From Blastopirellula sp. J2-11 (GTDB lineage: Bacteria > Planctomycetota > Planctomycetia > Pirellulales > Pirellulaceae), in contig NZ_CP097384.1 in the NCBI RefSeq assembly GCF_024584705.1, positions 1,054,001 through 1,118,000 of the forward strand: a stretch of DNA of 64,000 nucleotides, read 5' to 3'. Below, in pieces: positions 44,747 to 53,275 of the stretch. The notes beneath the pieces were generated by a model. It made no database searches and was not told where the DNA came from. It was given only the letters and a program-made list of their open reading frames with translations. Position numbers and translations under genes: made by a program. How positions within the stretch are numbered: position 1 is the first letter of the stretch; the number at the start of each line of letters is the position of its first letter.

Positions 44747-45817
44747 CTAGAATTCGTCGAGAACTTCGCCGCCGTTGGTGCTATGCAGCCCGCGGTGCGT
44801 TGTCAGGTCGATCGTGTTGGGGAGGAAACGAACCGATCCGTCGCCGAGCGTGACATTCGCGCCGCCGGGGTGGAAACTGCGCGGTGCGAAGTAGCCGGTC
44901 CAATGCGTCACGATGTCAGGAATACGGCTGTTGGGCGTATGAAACCCGTTGGTGAGCGAGTTAATCGCTCCGCAAAACGCCCATGACATCCCACGTCCGC
45001 GGATCGCCGAACTTTCGCCGCCGCGCCAAGAAGTAAAATCGGTCCAGAAGCTGGAGAGATCCGGATTGAAGATCACGCCGTCGCCGTTGGTATAGCCGCT
45101 CCAGCTTCCACCGGAAGCGGTCATTCCCTGGCCCGGCTGCGAGCCCGAGTCAACGCCGGAAGATCCGTTCAGCGTGAACTGATAGGGAAAAGGAGGCGTC
45201 TCCCCAGCGGCGAGCGTCATATCGGGACCGACGCTGCGGACCGTTTCGCTGATCACGACCGTGTTGGATGTTCCATCGGTCATGTCCCGAAAACCAACGG
45301 CCGAATTCTCGTAAACGATACCGTCGGTCTTCTTCTTTAAATCATAGTTGGTCCCGGTTCCGCTGCCGAAACTGACCATGTAGTTGTTGCCCCCGTAGGT
45401 GTATCCGTTCGCCGTGGTTTGCGACGGCGCCGGATCACTGGGACAGAGAAACAATTCTAGCGGAGTTTCAAATGCGGTGACGAACGCCGGAGATGGCGAT
45501 TTGCCGCTCCAACCTCCGGTGAATGCAGCTTGCGAGAAATCAAGTTGGTCTTGCAGGTTGCCCTGTTCGACAAAAGGAAGCAGGCGGGCTTGTACTGAAA
45601 AATCGACATCGACTGTTCCCATCATGGGAAAGACCGTAAACGTCGATTCGTAGTTGTGCAGCCCCAGTCCCAACTGCTTTAGGTTGTTGGTGCAAGACAT
45701 GCGTCTTGCCGCTTCGCGGGCCTGTTGCACGGCCGGCAATAGCAATGCGATCAAAACGCCGATGATGGCGATCACCACCAGCAATTCGACCAAGGTAAAA
45801 GCGTGACGTATTTTCAT
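44747..45817 (-). CDS. DUF1559 protein with type II pseudopilin N terminus
   Basis: A 356-residue member starting MKIRHAFTLVELLVVIAIIG (an in-frame ATG at 45832 would add five residues). It shows AREAARRMSCTNNLKQLGLG, LHNYESTFTVFPMMG, FRDMTDGTSNTVVISET and a C-terminal SFHPGGANVTLGDGSVRFLP. It is the fourth copy. Unlike the other three, its downstream neighbour is a PepSY protein, with the lipoprotein after that. Confidence 0.92.
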   Translation of the reverse strand: MKIRHAFTLVELLVVIAIIGVLIALLLPAVQQAREAARRMSCTNNLKQLGLGLHNYESTFTVFPMMGTVDVDFSVQARLLPFVEQGNLQDQLDFSQAAFTGGWSGKSPSPAFVTAFETPLELFLCPSDPAPSQTTANGYTYGGNNYMVSFGSGTGTNYDLKKKTDGIVYENSAVGFRDMTDGTSNTVVISETVRSVGPDMTLAAGETPPFPYQFTLNGSSGVDSGSQPGQGMTASGGSWSGYTNGDGVIFNPDLSSFWTDFTSWRGGESSAIRGRGMSWAFCGAINSLTNGFHTPNSRIPDIVTHWTGYFAPRSFHPGGANVTLGDGSVRFLPNTIDLTTHRGLHSTNGGEVLDEF

Positions 45818-45933
45818 GTTGATTAAATTCAAATATTTGAGTTGCGATTTTTAGAAAGCGTATGCGCAGCGATTTGCGCAAGCAGATCCGGCGATAGAAG
45901 AGTTCGTCTTCGTTGGATCCAACGAATTTCGTA

Positions 45934-46617
45934 CTACGCCGCAATTGCATCCGGCGGCGGACTTACCGGCGTTGTGAAGATCGACGCGGGCGCCAAGTCC
46001 AAGGCCAAGAGATAGCCAGAGAATTCAAGTCGCGGACTCCATGAAGGAGAGACCGTTTCGACAACCGAGCTAGAGAAGATCGCAAACAATTCAGGCAAAC
46101 CGCCGCAACGCGAGACCGTAAAGAACGGGCCTTTATAGGGCTGTGGTTGGGCGGGGGTAGTTTTCGTTTCGCAACAGCTGCCGATTTTAGGCGTACTGCA
46201 CGAGACGTCGCTCTTCGTTTCGCAGCAACTGTTTGTCTTGGCCGCACAGCAGGCAGCGACCTGCTGCGTTTCACTGCAATTGGCCGCCGTGATCACCGCC
46301 GCTTCTTGCAGCAATCGGGCAATGACATTCTTGGGCGGCGTGACTCCGTTGGCTTTTGCCCAAGCAAGCCGTTCTGTGGCCGTGTTGCAGCAGCAGTTGT
46401 TCCAGCAAGTATAAGCGTCACGACAACCGCACGATCCCCCTTGGCAGGGAAATGGGATCGAGAGGTCCCGCAACACCGTTCCGTGAAAACGAACGCCGAA
46501 CGACAGGAAGATAATGTTGGCGATCAGCAGGATCGAAATGAGGTTGCGCTGGCGCACGACAAGGCTGCTGCAAGCAAGTCGCAGTATCCGTTGGCCGCGT
46601 TGAGCGAGGCCTGGCAT
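45934..46617 (-). CDS. Cys-rich membrane protein of unknown function
   Basis: A 227-residue protein. One hydrophobic segment (about residues 27-44, ISILLIANIIFLSFG) is followed by GVRFHGTVLRDLSIPFPCQG and CGCRDAYTCWNNCCCNTATE, a Cys-dense block, then ERLAWAKANGVTPPKNV. I recall this block from a widespread conserved protein family of unknown function in bacteria. After it comes a further Cys-rich stretch (CCAAKTNSCCETKSDV, CSTPKIGSCCETKTT) likely to bind metals. The ATG at 46617 is chosen over 46737 as it begins the conserved part. With PepSY and DUF1559 downstream it may form a metal-linked operon (inference). Confidence 0.72.
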   Translation of the reverse strand: MPGLAQRGQRILRLACSSLVVRQRNLISILLIANIIFLSFGVRFHGTVLRDLSIPFPCQGGSCGCRDAYTCWNNCCCNTATERLAWAKANGVTPPKNVIARLLQEAAVITAANCSETQQVAACCAAKTNSCCETKSDVSCSTPKIGSCCETKTTPAQPQPYKGPFFTVSRCGGLPELFAIFSSSVVETVSPSWSPRLEFSGYLLALDLAPASIFTTPVSPPPDAIAA

Positions 46618-46992
46618 CACCGCTTCATTCCTCCAATCCGAATAATTGATTGAGATTAACTGCTGAAAGCAATGCTGGCAACTGCGGCGAATTGTCGCAG
46701 GGGTTGCTGAAAACCGAGGCGTTAAAGTCCGCCCCAACCTGCCTTGGGCCCGTAGAGAACCCGATTAATTGCCTGATGACGGTCGCTAGCAAAGCACGGA
46801 TTTGGGGAAAGAATCCGAAATTGCGGGTTTGATGGAGCAGATATGCCACATTTGCCGAAAAGACATTCGAGGGAAACTGTTTCTACCGGAAGACCTTGCG
46901 CATTGCGCTAACAGGAAAGCTGGTCGCTGCGGACTCTGTAGAGGGAGGGACCGTGGGTCCCAGTTGTTGGAAGCCTTGAGGAAAGGACGGCG
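46618..46992. other. Divergent intergenic region
   Basis: About 375 bases between the Cys-rich membrane protein and the TolC-like gene. A small hairpin GGGACC-GTG-GGTCCC lies near 46949-46963, in the leader of the TolC-like gene. No gene seen. Confidence 0.4.
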
Positions 46993-49212
46993 ATGCTGCA
47001 TCGCTGGACACGATGGATCATCGCGACGCTCAGTTGCGTCGCGCTTGCGCTCAACGGTTGCTCGTTGCAGTGTTGGCGACTCTATGACTGTCCTGATCCT
47101 CCTGCTTACGAAGAGGACCTGATTCTGAAGTACGCAGGTCGCGGACTCAAGATTGAGGACCCTGCGCCCAACGTTTGTGAAGATGACAGTTTGCCCAACG
47201 TCCCGGTGTCGCCCGATGCGGCGGTTAGCGGGGAAGTGAAGTACAAGAACATCTCACTGCAGGAAGCGGTCGAAACGGCGCTGGCGAACTCGCAAGTCAT
47301 GAAAGACCTGGGAGGCGTACTCCGCAGCCCCGCGGCGTTGGCCACGATCTACGATCCAGCCCGAACTTATACGGATGGTCGCTTTGGTGAAGAAGCGGCG
47401 TTGAGCGCCTTCGACGCCAGTTTTGGCGCCAGCGCTTATTTTGAACAAAACGACTACGGCGTGAACAACGTGACGGTCGGGCAGAACGGCCTGTTCAAGC
47501 AAGACTACAATAACTACGAGATGTCGCTGCAAAAGAAAAGCGTCACCGGCGCCACTTTCACTTTGCGGAACGTCACCCAGTACGACAATAACAATCAAGA
47601 AGCGTCGTTCATCACCAACCCATTCGTGTTTGGGCAGTCATGGACGAACTACGCCGAAGCACAATGGCGTCAACCGCTCTTGCAAGGCGCCGGCGTCATG
47701 TACAACCGGATCGCCGGTCCGAACGGCGAACCGGGTTTCGCCAACGGCGTACTAGTCGCTCGCACGCGTACCGACATCAGTTTGGCCGATTTTGAGATCG
47801 CCGTCCGCAATCTGGTTAGCGATACCGAAAACGCCTACTGGGATCTCTACTACGCGTATCGTGATCTCGACGCCAAAGTGGAAGCACGCGACAACGCGCT
47901 GCGCGTTTGGCAAAACGTTCAGGCCAACGCCGGACAAGGTCGCCGGACCGCAGACCAGGAAGGTCAGGCTCGCGAGCAATACTATCGCTTTGAGTCGGAA
48001 GTGATCAACGCGTTGCATGGTCGCTTGACTCCGCGGACGCAAACCAACTATGGCAGTAACGGCGGTACGTTCATTCAAAACGGCGGCGTGCGCGTTTCTG
48101 AACGCCGACTGCGAGTGATCATGGCGGTTGAGATCAACGGACAGCAACTGCTGCGTCCAGACGATGATCCTCCCGTAGCCCAGGTGAAGTTCGACTGGGA
48201 CGCGATCGCGCTGGAAGCAGTCGCGCGTCGCCCGGAACTTCGCCGCCAAAAGTGGGTCATCAAACAGCGTGAGCTGGAGTTGATCGCGAACAAGAACTTC
48301 CTGAAGCCGCAATTGGACCTGGTCGCTCGCTATCGGCTACGCGGTTTCGGCAAAGACTTGTGGGGCTACGATCAGCCGCAATACGACAACGCAATCCAGA
48401 GCATGATGGATCGCGACTTCCAAGAGTATCAAATGGGGGTCGAGTTCGACATGCCGATCGGCTTTCGTCGAGGGCATGCGGCGGTGCGCAGCTCGGAGTT
48501 AGCGTTGGCCCGCGAAAAAGCGATTCTGCGCGAGCAGGAAAACTTCATCATGTACGGGCTGAGCAACACCTACGGCGAGATCGAACGCGCCCACCAGGTG
48601 ATGGAAGCCCAGTTCAATCGGCGGGAAGCGGCCTATGCTCAGCAGCGTGCCGTCGAAGCTTCGCACGAAGCCGGCTTTGCTCCGCTCGACTTGCTGCTCG
48701 AAGCGCAGCGCCGCGTGATCGACGCCAACATCTTGTTTTATCAGGCCCGCGTCGACTACGCCCAAGCGATCAAGAATGTGCATTACGAGAAGGGCTCGCT
48801 GCTAGAGCACAACAACGTCTTCTTGGCGGAAGGGCCTTGGCCGCAAAAAGCGTACAACGACGCTTTGCAACGTGACTTGAACAAGCGGCATGCGTTGACC
48901 AATTTTGTGATCAACGACGCATTGATCGGGCGACCGAAAAAGGTCGACTTCTCGCTCGAGCCGTCGAAGAAGCCGTATAAGTCGACGCCGATCTTTGAAG
49001 GCCCAGCCTTTCCAGAGACTTCGGAAGCGGAAACGATGCCGGAGAATCCGCTTCGACAAGAGAAAAACGAGATGCCGAGCGTGCAACCTGCTTCGCTGAG
49101 CGCTCCTCTGCGAGAAGAAGGCTCGGCGCCGGTAATCGAAGCGTCAAGCGAGGGGGAAATCGACTTCAGCGGCGAAGCGCCGACCGATTCGGCCTTCTGG
49201 ATTTCTCGCTAA
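46993..49212 (+). CDS. TolC-family outer-membrane efflux lipoprotein
   Basis: A 739-residue TolC-like channel protein. The signal ends in a lipobox (LALNGC at about residues 18-23), so it is lipid-anchored, with AGGAAAGGA just before the ATG. Two OEP-type helical halves are visible: the first (about 85-300) begins ISLQEAVETALANSQ, and the second (about 395-600) begins AIALEAVARRPELRRQ and includes long coiled-coil helices (SELALAREKAILREQENFIM, then AQQRAVEASHEAGFAPLDLL). The C terminus is a Pro/Glu-rich tail. TolC proteins give an exit through the outer membrane. It may serve the HlyD adaptors 4 kb downstream (inference). Confidence 0.85.
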   Translation: MLHRWTRWIIATLSCVALALNGCSLQCWRLYDCPDPPAYEEDLILKYAGRGLKIEDPAPNVCEDDSLPNVPVSPDAAVSGEVKYKNISLQEAVETALANSQVMKDLGGVLRSPAALATIYDPARTYTDGRFGEEAALSAFDASFGASAYFEQNDYGVNNVTVGQNGLFKQDYNNYEMSLQKKSVTGATFTLRNVTQYDNNNQEASFITNPFVFGQSWTNYAEAQWRQPLLQGAGVMYNRIAGPNGEPGFANGVLVARTRTDISLADFEIAVRNLVSDTENAYWDLYYAYRDLDAKVEARDNALRVWQNVQANAGQGRRTADQEGQAREQYYRFESEVINALHGRLTPRTQTNYGSNGGTFIQNGGVRVSERRLRVIMAVEINGQQLLRPDDDPPVAQVKFDWDAIALEAVARRPELRRQKWVIKQRELELIANKNFLKPQLDLVARYRLRGFGKDLWGYDQPQYDNAIQSMMDRDFQEYQMGVEFDMPIGFRRGHAAVRSSELALAREKAILREQENFIMYGLSNTYGEIERAHQVMEAQFNRREAAYAQQRAVEASHEAGFAPLDLLLEAQRRVIDANILFYQARVDYAQAIKNVHYEKGSLLEHNNVFLAEGPWPQKAYNDALQRDLNKRHALTNFVINDALIGRPKKVDFSLEPSKKPYKSTPIFEGPAFPETSEAETMPENPLRQEKNEMPSVQPASLSAPLREEGSAPVIEASSEGEIDFSGEAPTDSAFWISR

Positions 49213-49219
49213 CGCGGCG

Positions 49220-49618
49220 TCATTCTCCCATTTGAATCCAGCAAGACGGATGCTGCGCCATGCCGATGTGGGGATAAAAGTCGGCCGCTTTCGGCGCCGA
49301 CAGCAAGATGAGCATCGTTTTCGGACCTGCCGCTTCGTGCGTTTGCTGGATCAGTTGCTTGCCGATCCCTTGCCTTTGATAGGCGACGTCGACCGCCAGA
49401 TCGGCCAGATAGGTGCAATAGTGGAAATCACTGATCGCTCGGGAAACGCCGACCAGCAAATCCCCCTCGCGAGCCGCCACAATCACGTCAGCGCCGCGCA
49501 ACATCCCTTCCAGCAATACCGGATCATCGATCTGACGACGCTCGGCCAGAGTGGAACGCTCGAGCAAATCTTGAAATTCGGGGACGGTCAGGTCCGGTTC
49601 AAGTTGATAGATCGGCAT
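49220..49618 (-). CDS. GNAT-family N-acetyltransferase
   Basis: A 132-residue GNAT protein. The acetyl-CoA loop is [20 protein letters not shown], preceded by the strand LADLAV and followed by [20 protein letters not shown] and YPHIGM. The substrate is unknown. The ATG at 49618 (MPIYQLEP) is preferred over the 49750 start, whose 44 extra residues do not fit the family. It is convergent with the TolC-like gene (7-base gap) and divergent from the HicB-like gene. Confidence 0.85.
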   Translation of the reverse strand: MPIYQLEPDLTVPEFQDLLERSTLAERRQIDDPVLLEGMLRGADVIVAAREGDLLVGVSRAISDFHYCTYLADLAVDVAYQRQGIGKQLIQQTHEAAGPKTMLILLSAPKAADFYPHIGMAQHPSCWIQMGE

Positions 49619-49741
49619 CGAATTGGGCGCCAGGGCTGATGGAGAAGATTGTCGGGGACGACATGGACAAGCATAATAGATTATGCTCCGCAGGCGAAGG
49701 TTCCCTGTGGAGCCAAAGTAGTTGGAGAAGAACCCAAAACC

Positions 49742-49933
49742 ATGCGACAAGTTCTACTCTACGCCGATGCGGAAGATGAGGGCTGGATCGCCGAAGTTCC
49801 CAGTTTGCCCGACTGCATTACCCAAGGAGAGACGAAGGAAGAAGCGATCATCCATGTCCGCGATGCGATTGTGACCTGGATTGATGGGATACCGACGGAT
49901 TCGTGGGATGTTCAGGTTTGCTTCGTTTTCTAG
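49742..49933 (+). CDS. HicB-family antitoxin-like protein, no HicA partner
   Basis: A 63-residue protein of the HicB-type fold: [40 protein letters not shown]. HicB normally pairs with the small RNase toxin HicA, but no HicA frame is found on either side, so it is an orphan or a degenerate relative. It lacks the DNA-binding domain present in longer HicB proteins. The ATG at 49742 is chosen because it starts the conserved core and GGAGAAG precedes it. Confidence 0.75.
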   Translation: MRQVLLYADAEDEGWIAEVPSLPDCITQGETKEEAIIHVRDAIVTWIDGIPTDSWDVQVCFVF

Positions 49934-50050
49934 TCGACGGCTTTCCCTCGCGGGCGCATGTTTGACGTGGCGCTTTTCGAAAATCGGCCACCATAGTCGC
50001 CTTTCGCTCCCGCGAAAGTAGCGCAGATTCGGGCGCCATGTTCTTATTCG

Positions 50051-50139
50051 CCGTAGTGCGCTAGCACCGGTTTCTGACGGGAACTCATTTGCGAAAGACA
50101 ATTGGTGACAGAAACCGCGGCTAACGCCGGGCGGCTGAT
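50051..50139. repeat. Degenerate inverted repeat related to 33780-33863
   Basis: The right part contains AAACCGCGGCTAACGCCG (50112-50129), shared with the arm at 33841, then CGGCTGAT. The left part (CCGTAGTGCGCTAGCACCGG, 50051-50070) is a diverged inverse. The copy is a decayed member of the same REP-like family. Confidence 0.65.
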
Positions 50140-50157
50140 CCCTTCGAAACCAAAAGA

Positions 50158-50182
50158 GGGCGGTCCTGCTGAATGACCGCCC
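50158..50182 (-). terminator. Possible terminator after clpV
   Basis: GGGCGGTC (50158-50165) is inverted as GACCGCCC (50175-50182) with a 9-base loop, 33 bases after the clpV stop on the minus strand. The following sequence has only four T, so the terminator is weak. Confidence 0.5.
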
Positions 50183-50214
50183 CCGACGTGCGTAAGATTG
50201 ACAACTTGCTTGGC

Positions 50215-52896
50215 TTACAAAATCTCGTAAGCGAAGTCGCCTGTTTCGTTGACGGTGACATTCACGCCGCCGATCTCTCCCCCGTCAGCCATCCGCGAAA
50301 GGAACTCGGACGAAAGTTCCGGCAGCAGCGTGCGGGTCAGAATCTTGTCGACGTTACGAGCGCCGGTGTCAACTTCTGTGCAGCGCGCGGCGATCGCGTC
50401 GACCAGTTGGTCGGTGTACTCGAAGGCGGCGTTGTAGTTTTCTTTGACCCGCTTGCCCACTTTTTTCAGCTTCAGGCGGACGATCTTCTTCATCACGTCG
50501 TCGGCCAAGGGGAAGTAGGGAATCACATCGACGCGACCAAGAAACGCCGGTTTGAACGTCTTTAGCAACTCTTCGTGCAGCGCTTCGCCCAATGCCGTCG
50601 GGCTCGGTTGTTGCTGCGGGTCGCGGCACATGTGCATGATCAGGTCGGTGCCGGCGTTGGACGTCATGATGATGACGGTGTTTTTAAAGTCGATGTCGCG
50701 TCCTTCGCCATCCTTCATGTGACCTTTGTCAAAGACTTGGTAGAAGATGTCTTGCACGCCGGGGTGCGCCTTCTCCATTTCGTCCAGCAAGATCACGCTG
50801 TACGGCTTGCGACGAACCGCTTCGGTCAGCACGCCCCCTTCGCCGTAACCGACATAGCCGGGAGGCGACCCCATCAGTAGCGAAACTTTGTGCTCTTCCT
50901 TGAATTCCGACATGTTGATGACGGTCAGATTCTGTTCGCCGCCGTACAACAAGTTGGCTAAGGTCAGCGCCGTTTCGGTCTTGCCGACGCCGCTGGTGCC
51001 GGCCAGCAAAAACGTGCCGATCGGGCGACTCGGGTCATCCAAGTGAGCCCGCGACGTCCGAATGCTTTCGGCGATTTGCAGCATTGCGTGCGTTTGGCCA
51101 ACCACCGCTTCTTCCATCAGGTCTTGGAGGTTCATCACCGTTTTGATCTCGTTCGAGACCATGCGGCCGACCGGAATGCCGGTCCACGCGGCGACCGTTT
51201 CCGCGACAGCGGCCGAATCGCAGCAAACGTGGACGAGCGGATCTTCGCCTTGAGCGGTTTCCAACTCGGCGTGCGTCGCTTGGATCTGGGTCCGAATCTC
51301 GCTCCGGTCGTCGTCGGTCAACAGAACCGGCGGTTCTTCCCCTTCTTTGACGGGGGCGCCCCGCAGTGCGTCGTCTTCGATCAGTTGTTTTTGCAGGTCG
51401 CGAATCTTAAAGACCAGCTCTTTTTCATTCGCCCACCGCTCGTTGAGCTTGGCGAGTCGTTCGGTCTCAACATTGCGAGTCGCTTCCAGATCGGCGATCG
51501 TAGTGGTGTGATCGTCGGCGCCGGCCGCCATTTCTCGTTCGAGAATGACGATCTCGGTTGTCAGTTGTTCGATGTGGCGATGCGCGTCTTCGATCTCTGG
51601 AGGCGTTGAGTTCTGGCTCAGTCCGATCCGGGCACAGGTCGTATCGAGCAAACTGACCGCTTTGTCCGGAAGCTGCCGACCGGCGATGTAGCGATTCGAT
51701 AGTTTGACCGCGGCTTCGACCCCTTCATTCAAGATGCGGACCGAGTGATGCTTTTCAAGCGTCGCGACCAGCCCACGCATCATGTCCATGCACTTGGGTT
51801 CGCTTGGCTCTTCGACCTTCACGACTTGAAAACGTCGCGCGAGGGCGGCGTCGCGTTCAAAATACTTCTTGTATTCGGCCCAAGTGGTCGCGGCGATCGT
51901 GCGTAGTTCGCCGCGAGCGAGCGCCGGCTTCAGCAAGTTGGCGGCGTCTCCTTGGCCTGCCTGACCGCCGGCGCCGATCATGGTGTGGGCTTCGTCGATA
52001 AACAGAATGATCGGCTTGGGCGAGCTTTTGACTTCTTCGATGACCGACTTCAAGCGGTTTTCAAATTCCCCTTTGACTCCGGCGCCTGCTTGCAACAGGG
52101 CGAGATCAAGCGTGCGGATCGAAACGTTGGCCAATACTTCGGGCACATCGCCGGCGGCGATACGCAGCGCGAAACCTTCGACGACCGCCGTTTTGCCAAC
52201 GCCGGCCTCGCCGGTAAGGATGGGATTGTTTTGACGACGGCGACAGAGGATGTCGACGATCTGGCGGATTTCGTCATCACGGCCAAGGACGGGATCAATT
52301 GCGCCGCTTTTGGCTCGCTCGGTCAGGTCGACCGTAAATTGATCGAGGGACGGCGTTTTGGAGGGTTTGCCTGGTTTGCCGGTCGCTGCGCCTTCTTTGG
52401 ATTCGGGCTTTTTGGTCGCTTCGTCCGTTTCGGCGGTGACGCTGGGAAGTTCGCGTTTGAGCGATTCGACCGAGATCTTGCCGAGCGCCGACGAACTTCC
52501 GACGATTGACCGCGACGAATTTTCGTCACTCAGCAACGCCAGCAAGATGTGGCCGGTGCGTACTTCGGGTTCGCCATACTCGATCGAAGCCAGCAGCCAA
52601 GCTTCGCGAGCCAGATCGACGATCGCCGGCGCGATGCTCGGCGGGCGGCCGTTGCCGGTTTTGAAGCGATCGATCGCTTTTGTCAGTTCTGAGGTGAACT
52701 GGGAGCGGTCGATTTCGTAGTACTTGAGGATCGCTTCCAGGTCGGTGAACGGCGCTTCCAAGATCTTGGTGAGCCAATGTTCGACCTCGATGTTGTAGTT
52801 GGTGCGCGACAGGCAGAGCCCCGCAGCAGATTCGAGAGCGCCTCGGCAGACGGGATTCAGTTTGCCGACGAGTGATTTCAGATTGAGTCCGGACAT
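50215..52896 (-). CDS. clpV: ClpV/TssH-type AAA+ disaggregase
   Basis: An 893-residue Clp/Hsp100 ATPase of the type VI secretion branch. The N domain starts LKSLVGKLNPVCRGALESAA, GLCLSRTNYNIEVEHWLTKI. Two AAA+ modules follow: Walker A GEAGVGKTAVVEG (about 229), Walker B ILFIDEAHT, then a coiled-coil middle domain (about 440-520), and the second Walker A GTSGVGKTETALT (about 633) with VILLDEMEKAH. ClpV recycles contracted sheaths TssB/C. No other T6SS gene is in the window. The ATG at 52896 (MSGLNLKSL) fits the family start better than those at 52947 or 53001. A ClpB-like role cannot be excluded but the N domain is of the ClpV type. Confidence 0.88.
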   Translation of the reverse strand: MSGLNLKSLVGKLNPVCRGALESAAGLCLSRTNYNIEVEHWLTKILEAPFTDLEAILKYYEIDRSQFTSELTKAIDRFKTGNGRPPSIAPAIVDLAREAWLLASIEYGEPEVRTGHILLALLSDENSSRSIVGSSSALGKISVESLKRELPSVTAETDEATKKPESKEGAATGKPGKPSKTPSLDQFTVDLTERAKSGAIDPVLGRDDEIRQIVDILCRRRQNNPILTGEAGVGKTAVVEGFALRIAAGDVPEVLANVSIRTLDLALLQAGAGVKGEFENRLKSVIEEVKSSPKPIILFIDEAHTMIGAGGQAGQGDAANLLKPALARGELRTIAATTWAEYKKYFERDAALARRFQVVKVEEPSEPKCMDMMRGLVATLEKHHSVRILNEGVEAAVKLSNRYIAGRQLPDKAVSLLDTTCARIGLSQNSTPPEIEDAHRHIEQLTTEIVILEREMAAGADDHTTTIADLEATRNVETERLAKLNERWANEKELVFKIRDLQKQLIEDDALRGAPVKEGEEPPVLLTDDDRSEIRTQIQATHAELETAQGEDPLVHVCCDSAAVAETVAAWTGIPVGRMVSNEIKTVMNLQDLMEEAVVGQTHAMLQIAESIRTSRAHLDDPSRPIGTFLLAGTSGVGKTETALTLANLLYGGEQNLTVINMSEFKEEHKVSLLMGSPPGYVGYGEGGVLTEAVRRKPYSVILLDEMEKAHPGVQDIFYQVFDKGHMKDGEGRDIDFKNTVIIMTSNAGTDLIMHMCRDPQQQPSPTALGEALHEELLKTFKPAFLGRVDVIPYFPLADDVMKKIVRLKLKKVGKRVKENYNAAFEYTDQLVDAIAARCTEVDTGARNVDKILTRTLLPELSSEFLSRMADGGEIGGVNVTVNETGDFAYEIL

Positions 52897-53275
52897 CAGG
52901 GCGGCTTTCGCGGTACGGATGAATGGTTGGCGGGCTGACAGCGGCATGCAATGTATCTTCGGGAGTGTAGGATCCGGTAAACGCCGTGGGTGAAAATGCA
53001 TCCCCAGGCGGTTCGCTTCCTACCGATAGGCGTACAATTTGGGAGGATTGGCGCGGTTGTAGCAACCAAATGTCGAGCCCTGGGGCGCGGAATCATGAAA
53101 GAGTCGTTTTGCGGGACGGTGTGTGAATATATTGGAACGTGTCGATCGCTCTGATTTGCCCCCAGCGCAGGTCGACCTTTATCATGCAACGGATGCGCAG
53201 CGAGGATCGCCGCCGCACAAAGAGGCCCCGGTCTGGGTAGGAAGTCCAACCGACACGCCGCTCTTTAGTCCGACT
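52897..53275. other. Divergent intergenic region with alternative starts
   Basis: About 380 bases between clpV and the GAF-HlyD gene. In-frame upstream starts exist for both (clpV at 52947 and 53001; GAF-HlyD GTG at 53123). No clear promoter or ribosome site decides between them. Confidence 0.35.

Noticed and set aside
49742-49933. HicAB toxin-antitoxin pair
   Set aside because: No HicA-like frame is present on either side; only the HicB fold is seen.
50215-52896. ClpB chaperone
   Set aside because: The N-terminal domain pattern and GLCLSRTNY segment fit ClpV better, although the AAA+ modules are shared.
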